DNA of 64,000 bases from Megachile rotundata (lineage: Eukaryota; Arthropoda; Insecta; Hymenoptera; Megachilidae). Position numbers and translations under genes: made by a program. The notes beneath the pieces are model-generated. The model was not told the DNA's origin, searched no databases, and was given only the letters and a program-made list of their open reading frames with translations. Numbering within the stretch: position 1 is the stretch's first letter; each line of letters starts with the position of its first letter. The stretch is from NCBI RefSeq assembly GCF_050947335.1, contig NC_134993.1:14446001-14510000 (forward strand). Reading direction: 5' to 3'. Shown here one piece after another: positions 1 through 13,002 of this stretch.

Positions 1-838
1 GATTGCGTCACGACTGCATCTCGAGTGCGTCAGAGATTCATCAATAGTGCGTCATAGGTGCGTCAGAATTACTTTAAGGGTGCGTCAAGGATTCATCAAG
101 AGTGTGTCATAGGTGCATCAGAGATGAGTTAACAGTGCGTCAAGGGTGCGTCAGAGATGCATCAAGATTGCGTCATGACTGCATCTCGAGTGCGTTAAGA
201 GTGTGTCAAAGGTGCGTCAGGTATTCATCAAGAGTGCGTCATAGATGCGTCAGAGTTGCGTTAAGTGTGTCAAGGGTGCGTTAGAGACGCATCAAGAGTG
301 CGTCATAAGTGCGTCAGAGTTGCGTTAAGTGTGTCAAGTGTGCGTCAGAGACACATCAAGAGTGCGTCACAACTGCATCTAGACTGCGTCAAGAGTGTGT
401 CAAAGGTGCGTCAGGAATTCATCAAGAGTGCGTCAGAGATGCGTCATAGATCCGTCAATTGTGTCAAAGGTGCGTCAGGAATTCATCAAGAGTGCGTCAT
501 AGATGCGTCATAGATCCGTCAAGTGTGTCAAATGTGCGTCAGGAATTCATCAAGAGTGCGTCAGAGATGCGTCATAGATGCGTTAAGAGTGCGTCAAGGG
601 TGCGTCACCGATGCATCAAAATTGCATCATGACTGCTACTCGAATGCGTGAAGAGTGCGTCAAGGGTGCGTCAGCGATGCATCAAGGCTGCGTCATGGGT
701 GTGTCAGAGTTGCATCGAGTGCGTCACGAATGCGTCAGAATGCATTCCAAGTGAATTAGGAATGCGTCACAAGTGCGTCATGAGCGCGTCAGAAGCGAGT
801 CATGAGTACATCACGAGTGCGTCAGGAGTGCGTCACGA
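1..838. repeat. 11-bp minisatellite array A1 (GTGCGTCAnRA unit), cut by window edge
   Basis: Imperfect head-to-tail copies of an 11-bp unit close to GTGCGTCAAGA or GTGCGTCACGA run from the first base. Some units read GACTGCATCTC or ATTCATCAAGA, the commonest diverged variants. Because 11 bp reads as an 11-residue period with few stops, several open frames cross it; none is a gene. The right edge passes into GCGTCACGATATTATAAG, a junction resembling the right edges of the arrays at 8.68 and 15.11 kb. Confidence 0.95.
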
Positions 839-3165
839 TATTATAAGTGATAAGGTTTAAACTCAACCAGGTCAATTTTGTCCCGTCGATTCGATTAACT
901 CCGAAGCGAAGTTGCAAGGTGCAAGAAATTCTTGCCAGCGCAAAAAAGCTGTCCCAGTGCTCGACTCGCTTCTTGAATCTTCGACAAGGCATTACGTTCA
1001 ATTAATATTCAATTTGATCCGTAAACAGGCTGATTTGCAAGCAATAGCGGATCAATTCGTAGCTTTAACTTTCTTTTTAATAGGATATTACAACTTTCTA
1101 ATACCGTCCTTAGGTATCTCCTTTTTCCTGAATGCTCCTAGTTTCGCCTAAGCCCTCCGTCATGTTTAAACATTAGCCGGTAATTCGGATATTATCCAAT
1201 AATCGACGCTATCGGTTGTACGAATGGAAGTTAAGGCGAGTTCCAATGGATTCAAATTCCCGTGCACGTCGTGCTTCGTTCCTGTGGTATCAGCGCATTT
1301 CCGGCGCGCAATCTATCCTGGAAAACCGACAATGTGAGCTGATACGAGCGTATCCAGTTTATCATCGGCGGAAATTAAACTAGTTTCGAGGGCGGTCAGA
1401 AACGATATTAGCTTCGACGCCGCGAATAATCACGTTGCAAAACTGGACCGCTTTTATCGAGTCATCGTCCCGTGGGACGGTCTCGATTTTAAACGAATGC
1501 GTATAAATAATCGGAACTGCGGGAATTTTTACGGACTCTTTTCACTTCGCGAAGAAAAGTTTGAAGACAAAGGGGCGGACAGAGATTGCTGCACACGGGG
1601 AAATATGAACTCTATGGACTTCATCAAGGCCTCGGAAAATGGAGGCGTTTCAAAGTGAACCGTGAAGAGACTGCCACTTTGAAAATTTCAAAAACGCATT
1701 GTTCTGAGTTTAATCTCTTGGGACTGGTCCATTTGTTTATATGTTCTTGGACGGATTTCAACATAAACTACTTTAAACACCGTTGAAAAACAGAAGCTTT
1801 AAACCTTTGGACATTTATTTTGAAGCCGAAGAAAATGAGCAAACATCTTCTCATGATGTCTTGTCTCTGAATGAACAGAGACAAACTTAACAGGTTTGAA
1901 TTAAAATAATTTGTGAAATGGTCACATCACCTCTTTGGTTTGAACGAGCCACCAAGATAGTTCACTCGTAAACCGGAAGAGAATTGCATTTTTGTCTCGT
2001 GTTTCGATCGGCCCCGGCATCAATCATCGCTGGAGGACTCGAGAAAGAAAACCCTGAGAGGAAAGTTGTTCTTAACAAAAGCTGACGTGGTCGACGTCGA
2101 AGGCAGACCCATCTTGACTCCTCCGATCTTCTTCGGGCTTTTTCTCTGCTTTTTTCGTGTCGTTGTTCCGCGACAAATCTCGCCCTTTTCTAAGTTGGTT
2201 CATACAGGCCTTAAAGGCTCCATGGTAATTTATCGGAGGTTTCGATATCGTAAGCAAAGTTACGATAGGAAGTTTGAATCCGAGTCAAGATTGCTTTACA
2301 CCTGAACTGCATTAAATCTGAACTTATCCGAAACTCGAAACAACGCTAGGCTCGTAATATCGCCGTGAGCAGTTTGCACCCGGGCCAAACTTAATAAGAA
2401 GGGTCATAAATACACGGGCTAGTAAGTTACTCGAGGTGACGTACCCTCGCTCATTACCATTTGCACCCTAATTCTCGGTAAAGCGGACACAATTTCCCGG
2501 AGCATCTACCCTTATCGAATTAATGCCAACGGTGTACAGTTTCATTAATTATCGGCCGTAATGTCCGCGACGTTTAGAAAGAACCTTCTCGTATCTGCAA
2601 CCCGGAAGCCAGGGCCGCCGCTAATGGTCTGTCACTTTCGTTCGTTTATTTTCAGCATTTTAAAACCGTAGCTCCGGGCCGTGGATCGAAGGAACCGAGC
2701 CAAAACAGAATTATCCGTGTGTTGGAGTTTGCCGCAGGCTGCGATATACTCGTTCCACTTCGGAATTCACTTTTAAGATCGATATTTCGGCTGCCTTCGA
2801 GAAAATTGCTCTGAAAAGCTATCATTCGATTATTTACATCGCAAACTGGAAGAACACCAAACTTATGAACCATCTCGCTATGATCCTTGTAATAAGGACA
2901 CCCCGTGGCCTACTTCCTGACGCACCTTGCAGTTCAAATGCGACAAACTATATCGTAATTGCATAAAAAGCTTCGAGTATGATTAAAAATTGCTAAATGC
3001 AAAATATGTCCAACATTTCGACATCCTTTACCTTAATGCTGCTTAATTTACCTTCATTTAATCAGGAAGGCAAAGTGCATGAAGGAACTCATTCTGTACG
3101 AAGGAACTTTACATGAAGGAACATGAAATAATTTGTACGATTATTCAAATCGGACAATAATTGTA
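839..3165. other. Unique intergenic sequence
   Basis: No conserved protein, RNA gene or tandem array was recognised on either strand. Short open frames exist but none shows a family motif. Two near-identical pieces around 3065-3130 (GAAGGAAC words) form a small local repeat. Confidence 0.6.
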
Positions 3166-3902
3166 TCAAGTGCGTTAAGAATGCGTCATAAGTGCCTCAT
3201 GAGTGCGTCACAAATACGACAGTTGCATGAAGAGTGCGTCATGATTGCGTCACGAATACGTTAATTGCATCAAGAGTGCTTCAAGAGTGCGTCATACGTG
3301 CGTCACGAATACGTCAGTTGCATAAAGACGGCGTCGTGAGTGCGCCACGAATGCATAAGTTGCATCAAGAGTGCGTCATCAGTGCGTCATGAGTACATAA
3401 AGAGTGCGTCATCAGTGCGTCAGTTGCCTAAAGAGTGCGTCACGAATGCATCAGTTGCGTCAAGAGCGCGTCATCAGTGCGTCACGATTGCATGAAGAGT
3501 GCGTCATCAGTGCGTCACGAGTGCATAGAGTGCATCAGTGCGTCAATTGCGTCAAGAGTGCGTCAGTTGCATCAAGAGTGCGTCAGTTGCATCAAGAGTG
3601 CGTCATCAGTGCGTCACGAGTGCACGAAGAGTGCGTCACGAATGCGTCAATTGCGTCAAGAGTGCGTCATCAGTGCGTCACGAGTGTATAAAGAGTGCGT
3701 CATCAGTGCGTCACGAGTGTATAAAGAGTGCGTCATCAGTGTGTCACGAGTGTATAAAGAGTGCGTCATCAGTGCGTCATCAGTGCGTCACGAATGCGTC
3801 AGTTGCATCAAGAGTGCACCAAGAGTGCGTCATGAGTGCGTCACGAGTGCCTCACGGATGCGTCAGTTGCATCAAGAGCGCGTCACGAGTGCGTCACGAA
3901 TA
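3166..3902. repeat. 11-bp minisatellite array A2
   Basis: Same unit family as at 1-838, here dominated by AGTGCGTCATC, AGTGCGTCACG and TTGCATCAAGA variants. A longer internal period is visible around 3660-3780, where a 33- to 44-bp block containing GAGTGTATAAAGAGTGCGTC repeats three times. Open frames of 95-158 codons across it are stop-free repeat translations, not genes. Confidence 0.95.
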
Positions 3903-3914
3903 ACCACGTAATCC

Positions 3915-4260
3915 AACAGTTCGAATTTCAAAAATTCCTCACAGCACATCTCAAAGAGGTTAAACTTGAATAAATTCATTCCAAAAAATATTAAATATTT
4001 GTCCAAACTTAAAAATTCATCGAGAGCAGTACATAATGGGGTAGTTTTAACCTTTAACAAATTTATTTCGGAAAGTATTAAATATTTGTTGGAACTTCAA
4101 AAATTCATCCAACAGCAGTACACCTTGAAAGGGTAGTTTTAATAAATTTATTTCGAATACTAAACTTTTGAAGCTTGAAAATTTCATCGAATAAGCACTA
4201 CACTTTGAAGGTCCTCAATAAATTTTGAAGAATAAACATTTATTTGAAGTTGAAAAATTG
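3915..4260. repeat. Degenerate ~80-90 bp tandem repeat
   Basis: Four to five diverged copies share AAAAATTCATC, AGCAGTACA, GGGTAGTTTTAA and TTTATTTCG in the same order, at about 3928, 4010, 4099 and 4177. It begins directly after the 11-bp array. Confidence 0.7.
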
Positions 4261-4487
4261 AACGAAGGACCAGTAATAATTTATTTGGAAGGTGCAAACT
4301 TTGTCTCCTTTTCCCCTTTAATTGACAGTCGATAAATATGAAACTCCAAGAGCCGTAACAGCTCAGTCTAAGGGGTCTAAATGATTCAGCCATCGAAAAG
4401 TTTTCGACTCCCAACAAATTCTTGTTATTTCCACTTGACACTCGAACGACGCGCAGGCATTTTTTATCGCGTTGTATTTCCCTAGAA

Positions 4488-5246
4488 ATGGCTCGAGGAT
4501 GGAAGAAATATAATCAATTACCGAGCGATCAAATTGCCGATTTAAAAGGTGGAATGCGAACCAAAGCCAGTGTTAAGCTGGTTATCGCAAGTTTGATAGA
4601 GGAGCATCGAGGGTCAGATCGGTTTTTGGTGGGCATGTTTCTCGTCGCTTATCTGTCATGCTCTCGGTTCAGTGATTTAGCACGAAGCACGTGGGTGAAC
4701 CTGGTTCCATCGCAGCATCTCGTGGCGAGCCGTAATCCAACGTCGCGCAAAATGTACACGCGCAAGCGGCCGAAGCGTAGGCTCGAACGCGCCACCGATA
4801 TCGATATCGATCTCGAGTGGCCTGCTACCGGCGACCAACAGGATATCGGCCCCGGCTATCCACCTCCGATCGCCACTGTTTACGCGAGCAATAAATACCC
4901 GAGGATCCTCGCTGTTTGGTCTTCTTCGTTAGCTGTCCTCTGTGATCCGGATTTTCAACGATTTATACTCGTCGAATATATTCTGTCGAATATGTGCTTT
5001 CAAAGGATTTTCCTTCTTCGAGAATGCCTCCAACGGAAATTCGAGGATATTACGTTCTCCTTTGTGGACCCTTCAATTTACTTGATCCGATACAGCGCCT
5101 CGACAAAAGCGAGCAATTATTTCCGTGGGGTTCAATTACGGATCCCAGATCCTATCATCTTTCCGATAGTAATCACCTTTGTCCTTATGTTCCAAAGGCG
5201 GTCTTTAATACTCTTCGACGGGATTATTGCTTCCAGGCGGGAATAA
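4488..5246 (+). CDS. Unrecognised open reading frame, possible decayed mobile-element gene
   Basis: A 252-residue frame opens at ATG 4488 (open from 4422 without an ATG) and ends at 5246. It is one of the few long frames here that lies outside a tandem repeat. Its first half has a higher GC content than its surroundings and is basic (RKMYTRKRPKRR near residue 110). A hydrophobic run followed by SCSRFSDLAR around residues 60-70 loosely resembles the first Arg box of tyrosine recombinases, but I see no convincing HxxR or catalytic Tyr block. A second frame (4994-5254, then readable for about 60 further codons after a single stop) overlaps the 3' half, which would fit a frameshifted remnant. No product is assigned. 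A chance open frame remains possible. Confidence 0.3.
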   Translation: MARGWKKYNQLPSDQIADLKGGMRTKASVKLVIASLIEEHRGSDRFLVGMFLVAYLSCSRFSDLARSTWVNLVPSQHLVASRNPTSRKMYTRKRPKRRLERATDIDIDLEWPATGDQQDIGPGYPPPIATVYASNKYPRILAVWSSSLAVLCDPDFQRFILVEYILSNMCFQRIFLLRECLQRKFEDITFSFVDPSIYLIRYSASTKASNYFRGVQLRIPDPIIFPIVITFVLMFQRRSLILFDGIIASRRE

Positions 5247-5255
5247 TTCGGTAAC

Positions 5256-6007
5256 GCGTTCGTAAGGCTTATTTACCCTCCAAAGCCGATGCAAGAACTT
5301 CGGGCACTCTGAGAGCATCACTAGAGATTAGGGCAATCGAAGAAACTTCCCTCAGAATACAGAAGACGAAGGACTCTTCACTGATTTTTATTTTCAACCA
5401 ACAACCTACGTTAACGCAAATTTCAAAAATCTTCAGTCTCCGCTAATAATTCGCGACGTTAATTAAATCCGTGGAAAGCAGAGATACGTTCCAACGGGTA
5501 ATGCGATTGTCATAAAACAATACGTAACAAGAAATTCATCGTTAAAGTTGATTACCATCCGCAATAAGTCTTGTCTGTTAGTCAAAGCGTCGCGACGAGA
5601 GCACGAGATAAAGAAACAAAAGGACAGACAGGAAAACGAGGCAGCGCTATTCCTACGTTTCTTTGCCGGGAACACGATGTCATGGCTGCGACGTTACATA
5701 ATTTCCAATTAGCCGGCTGAAAGCAGGCGCCGCGGTAAGTAAACGCGTCTCGCTTTACACAGCGAAACGTGTTTTCTTCGCGAATCAAATTAGACCGATT
5801 GTGCCACCGTTTGCCAATGCTTTCGATCCCAACGCTTCTAACTTTCTATAAAATTACCAACGTCTCCCTTTCAATTATAAATAATATTTCAAACTGTTCA
5901 AATTAAAGCACTGACCATACTTACTTACTTACTGACCATACTTACATACTGTTTTTTGGAAGACACCTTTCCAGTTATTTTTTAGGGTCTAAGAGTACTC
6001 CTGTTAT
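5256..6007. other. Unique intergenic sequence
   Basis: No gene recognised. A short direct repeat of CTGACCATACTTAC occurs at about 5911-5946. Confidence 0.55.
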
Positions 6008-6081
6008 ACAGGGTGTCTCAAAACTAGCGTCTGAAATGAGGGGCATCTTATTCTGGAACCCCAGTTGTGAGACACCCTGTA
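6008..6081. repeat. Short inverted-repeat element (MITE-like) with CAGGGTGTCTCA ends
   Basis: ACAGGGTGTCTCA at 6008-6020 is matched in inverted orientation by TGAGACACCCTGT at 6068-6080, about 75 bp end to end. The right half resembles 21450-21500 (CTGGGACATTAATTATGAGA, then CAGCCTGTATA), suggesting a dispersed family. The ends could also fold as a hairpin in RNA. The class is not established. Confidence 0.5.
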
Positions 6082-7965
6082 GATGCACGTACTGCCATTA
6101 ACTATGCACCCATGATCACCGATTTCTTCAACAGTTCTTCACCGTTTGAATTTTCTTTATAAATACAATTACTCTGACATCCACGCGTATCTCATTTCAA
6201 CCCCTTAACAATAGCAAAATGTAAAGGTTCTCCAAGGAAAGTTCCTTCCATCCTGTGAGTCTCGCGAAGACCCTCTTTTTATTTTTGTTTTATCTGCAAA
6301 TCAAATTAAGCGAAGACCCCGCATAATGTTCGAGAAAGCCCTTCATTCTTTATCCGCCTTATTTCCTTTCCCTATCTCGGCTGTGAAACGCTGGCCAGGT
6401 GATATACGACCCGTGGGCTGATTCCATCCGTAGGTGTAACGGTTCGGAACGGTCGCATTGAACTTTATAATCAGGTCCCCCGGTTTATTAGTTCGCTCCC
6501 AGGCGTCTGCCGTTATTACGATTGGCTGATTCTCCTGCCAATCCCCTATCGCATCAGAGCTACAATCCTTGGGAGATAATCGAGTTCTTCGCGTACAATG
6601 GCTCGCGAATTTGAGTAAATGCTACTGCAATTATCTGTGACTTTGATGTTATATCGATCTAGTGTGACTCCTATCAACTTTGATAAGTTTGCAAGTCTCT
6701 GGTAGAGATTAAACTCGTAAATGCAAACGGGGGTCATCTGAAACTACTCCACTAAAATGAGAATGTATATGGTAAATAAACGGAAGTATAAAGTAAATGA
6801 AACTGGCGAGGAAATGGCGACAGATATGATTGCAGGGGTTCACAGACTACGGGGTTCACAGAACGACGCGCAGGGATGCGCTCGAACTCTGCGAGTCAGC
6901 CGTTTTCTTTTTATATACTCTCCGAGAGCGAAACTCGGTAAGAAAGTACCTCTAACCAACTAATCGAGGTTTAATTGTTGCATTGCGTATTTGAAATTAT
7001 AAATTAGTTCAGTGAAAGCTACACTTCACCTGCGTACCTACTTATCGAATGTGATAAACTGATTAAAATGTAGAAAATGAAATCTGAGATAACTCTGTAC
7101 ATTTCTCTAAGACAAGCTAAAGTAGTTTATCTCATAATTCATCCTCTTCGATTGTCCCGACAGACATTTCTCAAATATTTCCTCCGAGTGAAAAGCAGGG
7201 AAGACAGCATCGAAATGACACGCGTGAAAATCGGATGGAACGGGTCCTAAGCTGACTGAGGCATGTAACCTCAGAAAGGAAGAATTGATAAATTGATGGT
7301 AGCGTGGTAAGTGCAACGGCGACAAACAGCTCGCAAACAAAGTAAATCGTGTCGGAGAAAAGACGAAACCAGAAGCGGAAAGTGACGGGCGGCTAGAAGC
7401 TGATCGGCCAAGTGTAACGCGGATCCATAAGTCATGAGGTGGAGGCGCGTTCAAACGCCCCTCGACACGCTGAACAAGCGTAGACCCTCGGGAAGAAGCC
7501 GCGAGCGGAGAAGTGTTTGCTTCCCTTCCTCTCTTTCTGTCTCTCCCTCGCGCCGACAACCACCGGATTATCTACTTCTACGCTTTCAATTACCACGATC
7601 GCTTGCCCCCTTTTTGCCCTCCGGATTCTTCGACTCGCTGCTTCATTGTCGCGTGGAAATTCGGTTTGTCGGACCGGGAATTTGCGGACACTTTTACAAA
7701 TTAACTGCACTCCGCTCAAATTCTGGGACACCTTTCTCGGTTATTCACTGAACCCTCGGAATTTGTCGTCATTCAACGATTCAACGCGCATTTTACATAT
7801 TATCGATGGCAGTTAACGCGATGGATACAAATACTGTTAATTATTATAATTTTAAGATGAATAATGTTCAAATTTTAAGGACATTTTGGAAATGGAGATT
7901 GATAGGTTCAAACTCGAAATTCAATCTGGGTGAAAATATGAGTTTCATTTCAATAGTTATGTATT
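6082..7965. other. Unique sequence, partly GC-richer at 7200-7700
   Basis: Open frames of 60-150 codons lie on both strands at 7107-7816, but they overlap each other in opposite directions and carry no family motif, as expected from locally higher GC. The last ~70 bases (7895-7965) resemble the internal part of the TTAA element at 49786-49995 and lead into the 11-bp array. Confidence 0.5.
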
Positions 7966-8682
7966 CGAGTGCGTCATGGGTGCGTCAGAGATGCATTAAG
8001 AGTGCTACGACTTCATCTTGAATATGACATGAGTGCGTCATGGGTGCGTCAGAGATGCCTTAAGAGTGCGTCGCGAATGCGTCACGACTTCAACTCTAGT
8101 GCGTCATGGGTGCGTCAGAAATGCAATAAGGATGCGTCACGAGTGCGCCACGACTTCAACTCTAGTGCGTCATGAGTGCGTCACAGACGCCCTAAGAGTG
8201 CGTCGCGACTTCAACTCCAGTGCGTCATGGGTGCGTCAGAGATGCAATAAGAGTGCGTCGCGAGTGCGTCACGACTTCAACTCTAGTGCTTCACGAGTGC
8301 GTCAGATGCCTTAAGGGTGCATCACGAATGCGTCAGATGGCTTAAGGGTGCGTCACGAATGCGTCAGATGGCTTGAGGGTGCGTCACGAGTGCGTCAAAT
8401 GTCTTGAGAGTGCGTCACGAGTGCGTCGGATGCCTTAAGGGTGCGTCACGAGTGCGTCGGATGGCTTAAGAGTGCGTCACGAGTGCGTCGGATGCCTGAA
8501 GAGTGCGTCTCGAGTGCGTCGGACGCCTTAAGGGTGCGTCACGAGTGCGTCGGATGCCTTAAGGGTGCGTCGCGAGTGCGTCAAATGCCTTGAGAGTGCG
8601 TCAGATGCCTTAAGGGTGCGTCACGAGTGCGTCAGATGCCTTAACAGTGCGTCGCGAGTGTGTCACGCGTGCGTCACGATAT
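7966..8682. repeat. 11-bp minisatellite array A3 with higher-order structure
   Basis: GTGCGTCACGA-type units. The left half carries a longer period ending in GACTTCAACTCTAGTGCGTC. The right half carries a regular block of GTGCGTCACGAGTGCGTC plus AGATGCCTTAAGG, repeated about 11 times. The left junction (GTATTCGAGTGCGTCA) matches the internal end of the TTAA element at 49.8 kb. The right junction reads GCGTCACGATATAGC, then AAGTTAAACCCAGAAATTTG. Confidence 0.95.
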
Positions 8683-9186
8683 AGCAAAACAAGTTAAACC
8701 CAGAAATTTGTCAGATTCGAACATTTCGCGACAACCTATGCAAACGTCTCTCGATTCCGATATTTTCTAAATAAACGACTAAGCCGTCTCGGCCATTAAT
8801 ATCGATGTCACGATATAATTTCCGTTAATGGGAAGCGAGAAGTGACCGCGTGTACCAGGTCTGAAAATATTCCCGATTGATGGGCACTTTGCGCGAACAA
8901 TAGGTTAAACCAGCGTTCCGGTGATTAACCGTACATACTGTGTCGCCGGCGACGAGTTTGCCTCGAATTTATCGGATTCGAGGGGACGGGGAACAGTGAA
9001 CAATGAAATCTATTTTGGGAAACTAATTCGATCGATTACCGTGCATGTTTGTTGATCTTTGATGGTAGCTCTGGATGGTGGACAATGAATCCAGATTAAA
9101 TAACGTTCCATCGAATCACGGGGAATTTAATACTCGCATTCTTTCGAGCTTCCACGGTGCTGGTAGCTGACTTGGAGTCGCAATTG
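8683..9186. other. Unique intergenic sequence
   Basis: Nothing recognised beyond the conserved array-junction module in its first ~35 bases. Confidence 0.55.
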
Positions 9187-9717
9187 ACGGACATTTTCTT
9201 TGTTTACTGACATCTTGTTGACGGGCCTTTCTTTTTATTTACTGCCATCTTGTTGATCTGATGTTTTCTTTATTTACTGCCATCTTGTTGGACCGACATT
9301 TTGTTTATTTACTGCCATCTTGTTGGACCGACATTTTGTTTAATTACGGTCATCTTGTTGGACCGACATTTTGTTTAATTACGGTCATCTTGTTGGACCG
9401 ACATTTTGTTTAATTACAGCCATCTTATTGAACCGGCAATTTGTTCATTGACGGCCATCTTGTTGACCCAGCATTTTATTTAATTACGGCCATCTTATTG
9501 GACCGACATTTTGTTTAGTTACAGCCATCTTATTGAACCGGCAATTTGTTCATTAGCGGCCATCTTGTTGACCCAACATTTTGTTTAATTACGGCCATCT
9601 TGTTGGACCGACATTTTGTTTAGTTACAGCCATCTTATTGACCCGACATTTTGTTTAATTACGGCCATCTTGTTGACGGCCATTTTGATAATTGGCGGCC
9701 ATCTTGTTTAGCGTCAA
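9187..9717. repeat. 35-bp tandem array with GGCCATCTTGTT core
   Basis: About 15 copies with a period of 35 bp. The core is CATCTTGTTGGACCGACATT followed by TTGTTTAATTACGG. The core GCCATCTTG or GCCATTTTG resembles the YY1/Pho consensus. The complement of the core is the unit of the 19-bp array at 58615-59485, so the two loci are related in opposite orientation. Confidence 0.93.
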
Positions 9718-12700
9718 TCACCCTTCAGAAACTTCAAGACAGACGCTAACATAAAAGATGAACAAGTGCAATTGCACGCCATTAAGCAGATAATGGCTAA
9801 CGTACGGCAAATTACTTTGAGCGAAGTTAACGAATTAACCTGTCGAGTCGAAGTTAAACCGTGTAAGTGAAGTTAAGCGATCGTAGAATAACCTAAATCT
9901 GCCGTAAGCAGGTACATAAATTATGTTAAAGTTCGTAGGAGGAAATGGGAATTCGAAGCAGTCTAAGCGCGTTGGAACGATCCGAAGCGTTTCGGGTCAT
10001 CGATGACCTCGACTAGGTGTTGCATAACTTGGAGCACGCGATCTCGCCTCGTCAACTTTGTCGCCGATTCCGACGATCGATCGATTATTTACCGGTTAAC
10101 GTTCGTCTCGGTTCACCCGAGAACCGCGATGCATTGCTCGAAACGTTCCACGGTTTCCCGGCGTGCTTCGGACCTGGAATTTTCATCGGGACATCGATCG
10201 ATTCAGCCTTCGAAAATGGAACGCGCAAAAGCGCGTTCCTCTGTCATTTATTAGGTTGTTGCATAACAAATGGCCAATTTCGCATCGAAAGTCTAACGCG
10301 ATTTCGTGACATAAAAGTGTCGCGGAACGACGCTTGTAGCATATCAATTTAAAGCTCGAAGCACGAGTGATTACGTAAACGTTTCGTCGATATTCAAAAT
10401 TGCCAATTACAAACAACGAGCAATTTCGTTTAAAACGTGTTGATCGCAGTTTTAAATTCTCACCAATCGAAGAAGATAATCACGAAATTAAATAGATGGA
10501 TCGTGAGACGCATAAATTTCTTTCATTTCCCTCTGGGTTTGCACTTTTAATTCTAAATATTTATTGTCGAATTAACCCGCTGAAATCGGTTATTCGATCG
10601 ATGTATCAAGTGCGATTCGTGGACGTTAATTAATTAATCCTATTTAGGGGAGATCGACGTTTTTGGAGGTAATTTCTCAAACGTCAACTTCGCTCTTTCC
10701 GTCCGATAGCTGGTTATAATTCATCCGAATAGATTAACGTTCCTCTTGATACGTTTAATACGATTATGTTCCTGACCCTCTGATTTCACGCTGCAATTTT
10801 TCTGCGTAAAATTAAGAGATAGGACTTCTAATTGTTGCAATAACCATCTTAATTCCAAACCGATGGAATTTGAATTCCTCGAAGGGGTTCGATATCGCGC
10901 AAATTACCGGGAAATTTGCAAAGCGAAGCCCAAACCGCTTTCAGATGCGCTAATTATTGCATAACTTGGTAGTCCTTTGTTAAACAACGAAAGCGTCATC
11001 CTGTCTCTCCCCTGTTCTCGAGACGAGTATTCGATGTTGAGTACTCGAGGAAGCGTGAACTTCATCTTCACACTTCTCTCGACGACCCTGTTTCTATCAT
11101 TTTTCCCTTTACTCGCTTTTCCGCTTCTTGTTTGTTTGTTTTCATACGTCGGTTTTCTTTTCACGTTGGCAAACTCGACGGCGAAAAACGCCTCAAATAT
11201 TTGGCGACGCTCGTGTTTACCTCTCATTTATTCGCTTCTGGACCACCCTTTATTTAATAGTCTGTTGTATGGACATTGTTCTCTCGACATCGATTCCGTT
11301 TTACGATTCTTCGACTCTGATTTTCCTCGCTTCCGCCATAAATATTAAATTAACGGGACCCGTGTCTCGTGTACAGCTGCGCTTCCAGCCTGATTTCCTA
11401 CCCGTTAAGCGACGAATAATTTTACACCGACTAATGAATTCGAAAACTTTCGAGTGCTGAAAATCGCATCAGAACTTTCGGAAAATTCGAAACTTTCTGC
11501 AACTTGCCGGAGAAAATCTCCACTCCGTTTTATACGAAACCTCGATACAATCTCCCCCCGGACGAAATTGATAATTACGTCTTATTAGTAAAATTTCTTC
11601 GGTTCAGCAATTTTTGACAAGTTGCTAACTAGTACTCGAAATTTAATCCCGAAGCAAATATCAATTATTTCTGTTATATAATTGTGTCACTGGATATAGA
11701 CAGGTGATGTCAAGGGATTAAAAAATTTGACCTTACATCAAAAAATCGCGAAGCTTTCGAGAATAAGCATAAAGTGGCCTAACCTTTGCTTTGCCCGTCG
11801 TTTTCGTTGCTAATTGCTCGGTCTGCCATATTCATTTCCCATAGAAACCAGCCTCGAGTCGCCGAGGCGAAGAAGAGGCGGCAAAATTTTCCGGCTCGAA
11901 CATCGCCACCCGGCGCAACGCTGAGATGGAATTTTAATTTCGTACAGTAAATACACAAAAAAGGAAGCTTAAACAACCGGTGTTTCAAAGAGAAGCCGTG
12001 GCAAATATTTGCACGACGGGCACGGTGGGAAAAACACATTCTGCGCCCTCTACAATTAACTTCCTATTAATTCAGGGTTCAACGATCTCGACGTTAATTA
12101 ACGCTCGTTACGTCCTTTAAATTCTTTTTGTACGAATCGATTTTCGTTTGATCGAAAAGAAATGTGAGGAGAGGAACTCGTTGGGGAGCACTTGCGAGAA
12201 GGGAGTGTTACAACGACATCTGACGGTTTAAAAATTGAGTGTTGCTCTTTGATCGCCACGAAGGATTAATCCGACGATTAATCGCTTCGGTCGGAAACTC
12301 TAATGGATTATCACGAGCCCGTACCAGGATGAATCACCAGTTTCTTATAGGAACTGAGAGCAATTTTTATCGAATTTAGATAACTCGGTCAAGCACTCGA
12401 ATCTTTCCAGAATTCGGGAGTTAAAGTACTCCCCAGAATTTCGTGAGGTTCCGAAAATGACCCAAATACCGAAATTACGATGATAATTCGTAGGACCGAC
12501 GCCAGATGGCGCAACAACGGACGCCATTCTGGAAACTTCTTGCCCCGGAAAGGTCGAAGGTCAAAGGCTCCAGGGAATTCGAAGGCCGCAATTTTAATTC
12601 CGAACAGCTCACCGACTAATTAGGTTATGCAAAACAGTGGTTTTGTCGAAAAAGCTTTCGCACTGAATTTACATTTTTCAATTTCGGTTCCTGTTATTAA

Positions 12701-12998
12701 GTTGCGATGTTTGAATTGGGTAAGATGGATCGTTAAAAGTCGAAGGTGATGGAGACGTGTTTACGAAAACGTCAGCAAGAGTATAGAATTTCAAAGACTC
12801 ACCCTTCATGCCGAGGACACACTTCTTCGAGGACACTTTGCTTCGATCGCTTCTCACACGCAACTACACGATCACTGATCTCGCGCACTGATCGAGGGAT
12901 TCAGGAACATGAACACTCTGAAACGTAACGACAAATATTAGGAAAATCACTATTAACCATTTCTATTATTAATTTGTCAGAAGTTACTATTAACTGTA
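9718..12998. other. Unique intergenic sequence
   Basis: This 3.3-kb stretch contains no tandem array. Open frames at 10003-10416, 10904-11460 and 11779-12039 lack family motifs and overlap on opposite strands. A TTAGGTTGTTGCATAACAAA word at 10253-10272 is reminiscent of mariner-type inverted repeats, but I found no clear partner. No gene is called. Confidence 0.5.
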
Positions 12999-13002
12999 TT
13001 AA

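Noticed and set aside
1..838. CRISPR-like regular spacing of GTGCGTCA words
   Set aside because: Units are directly adjacent 11-mers without unique spacers, and the DNA is eukaryotic.
7107..7816. Cluster of opposing frames in a GC-richer patch
   Set aside because: All frames overlap in opposite directions without motifs; GC-rich composition lowers stop frequency.
10253..10272. TTAGGTTGTTGCATAACAAA as a mariner-type inverted end
   Set aside because: No inverted partner or TA duplication could be paired nearby, and no transposase motif was seen in the adjacent frames.
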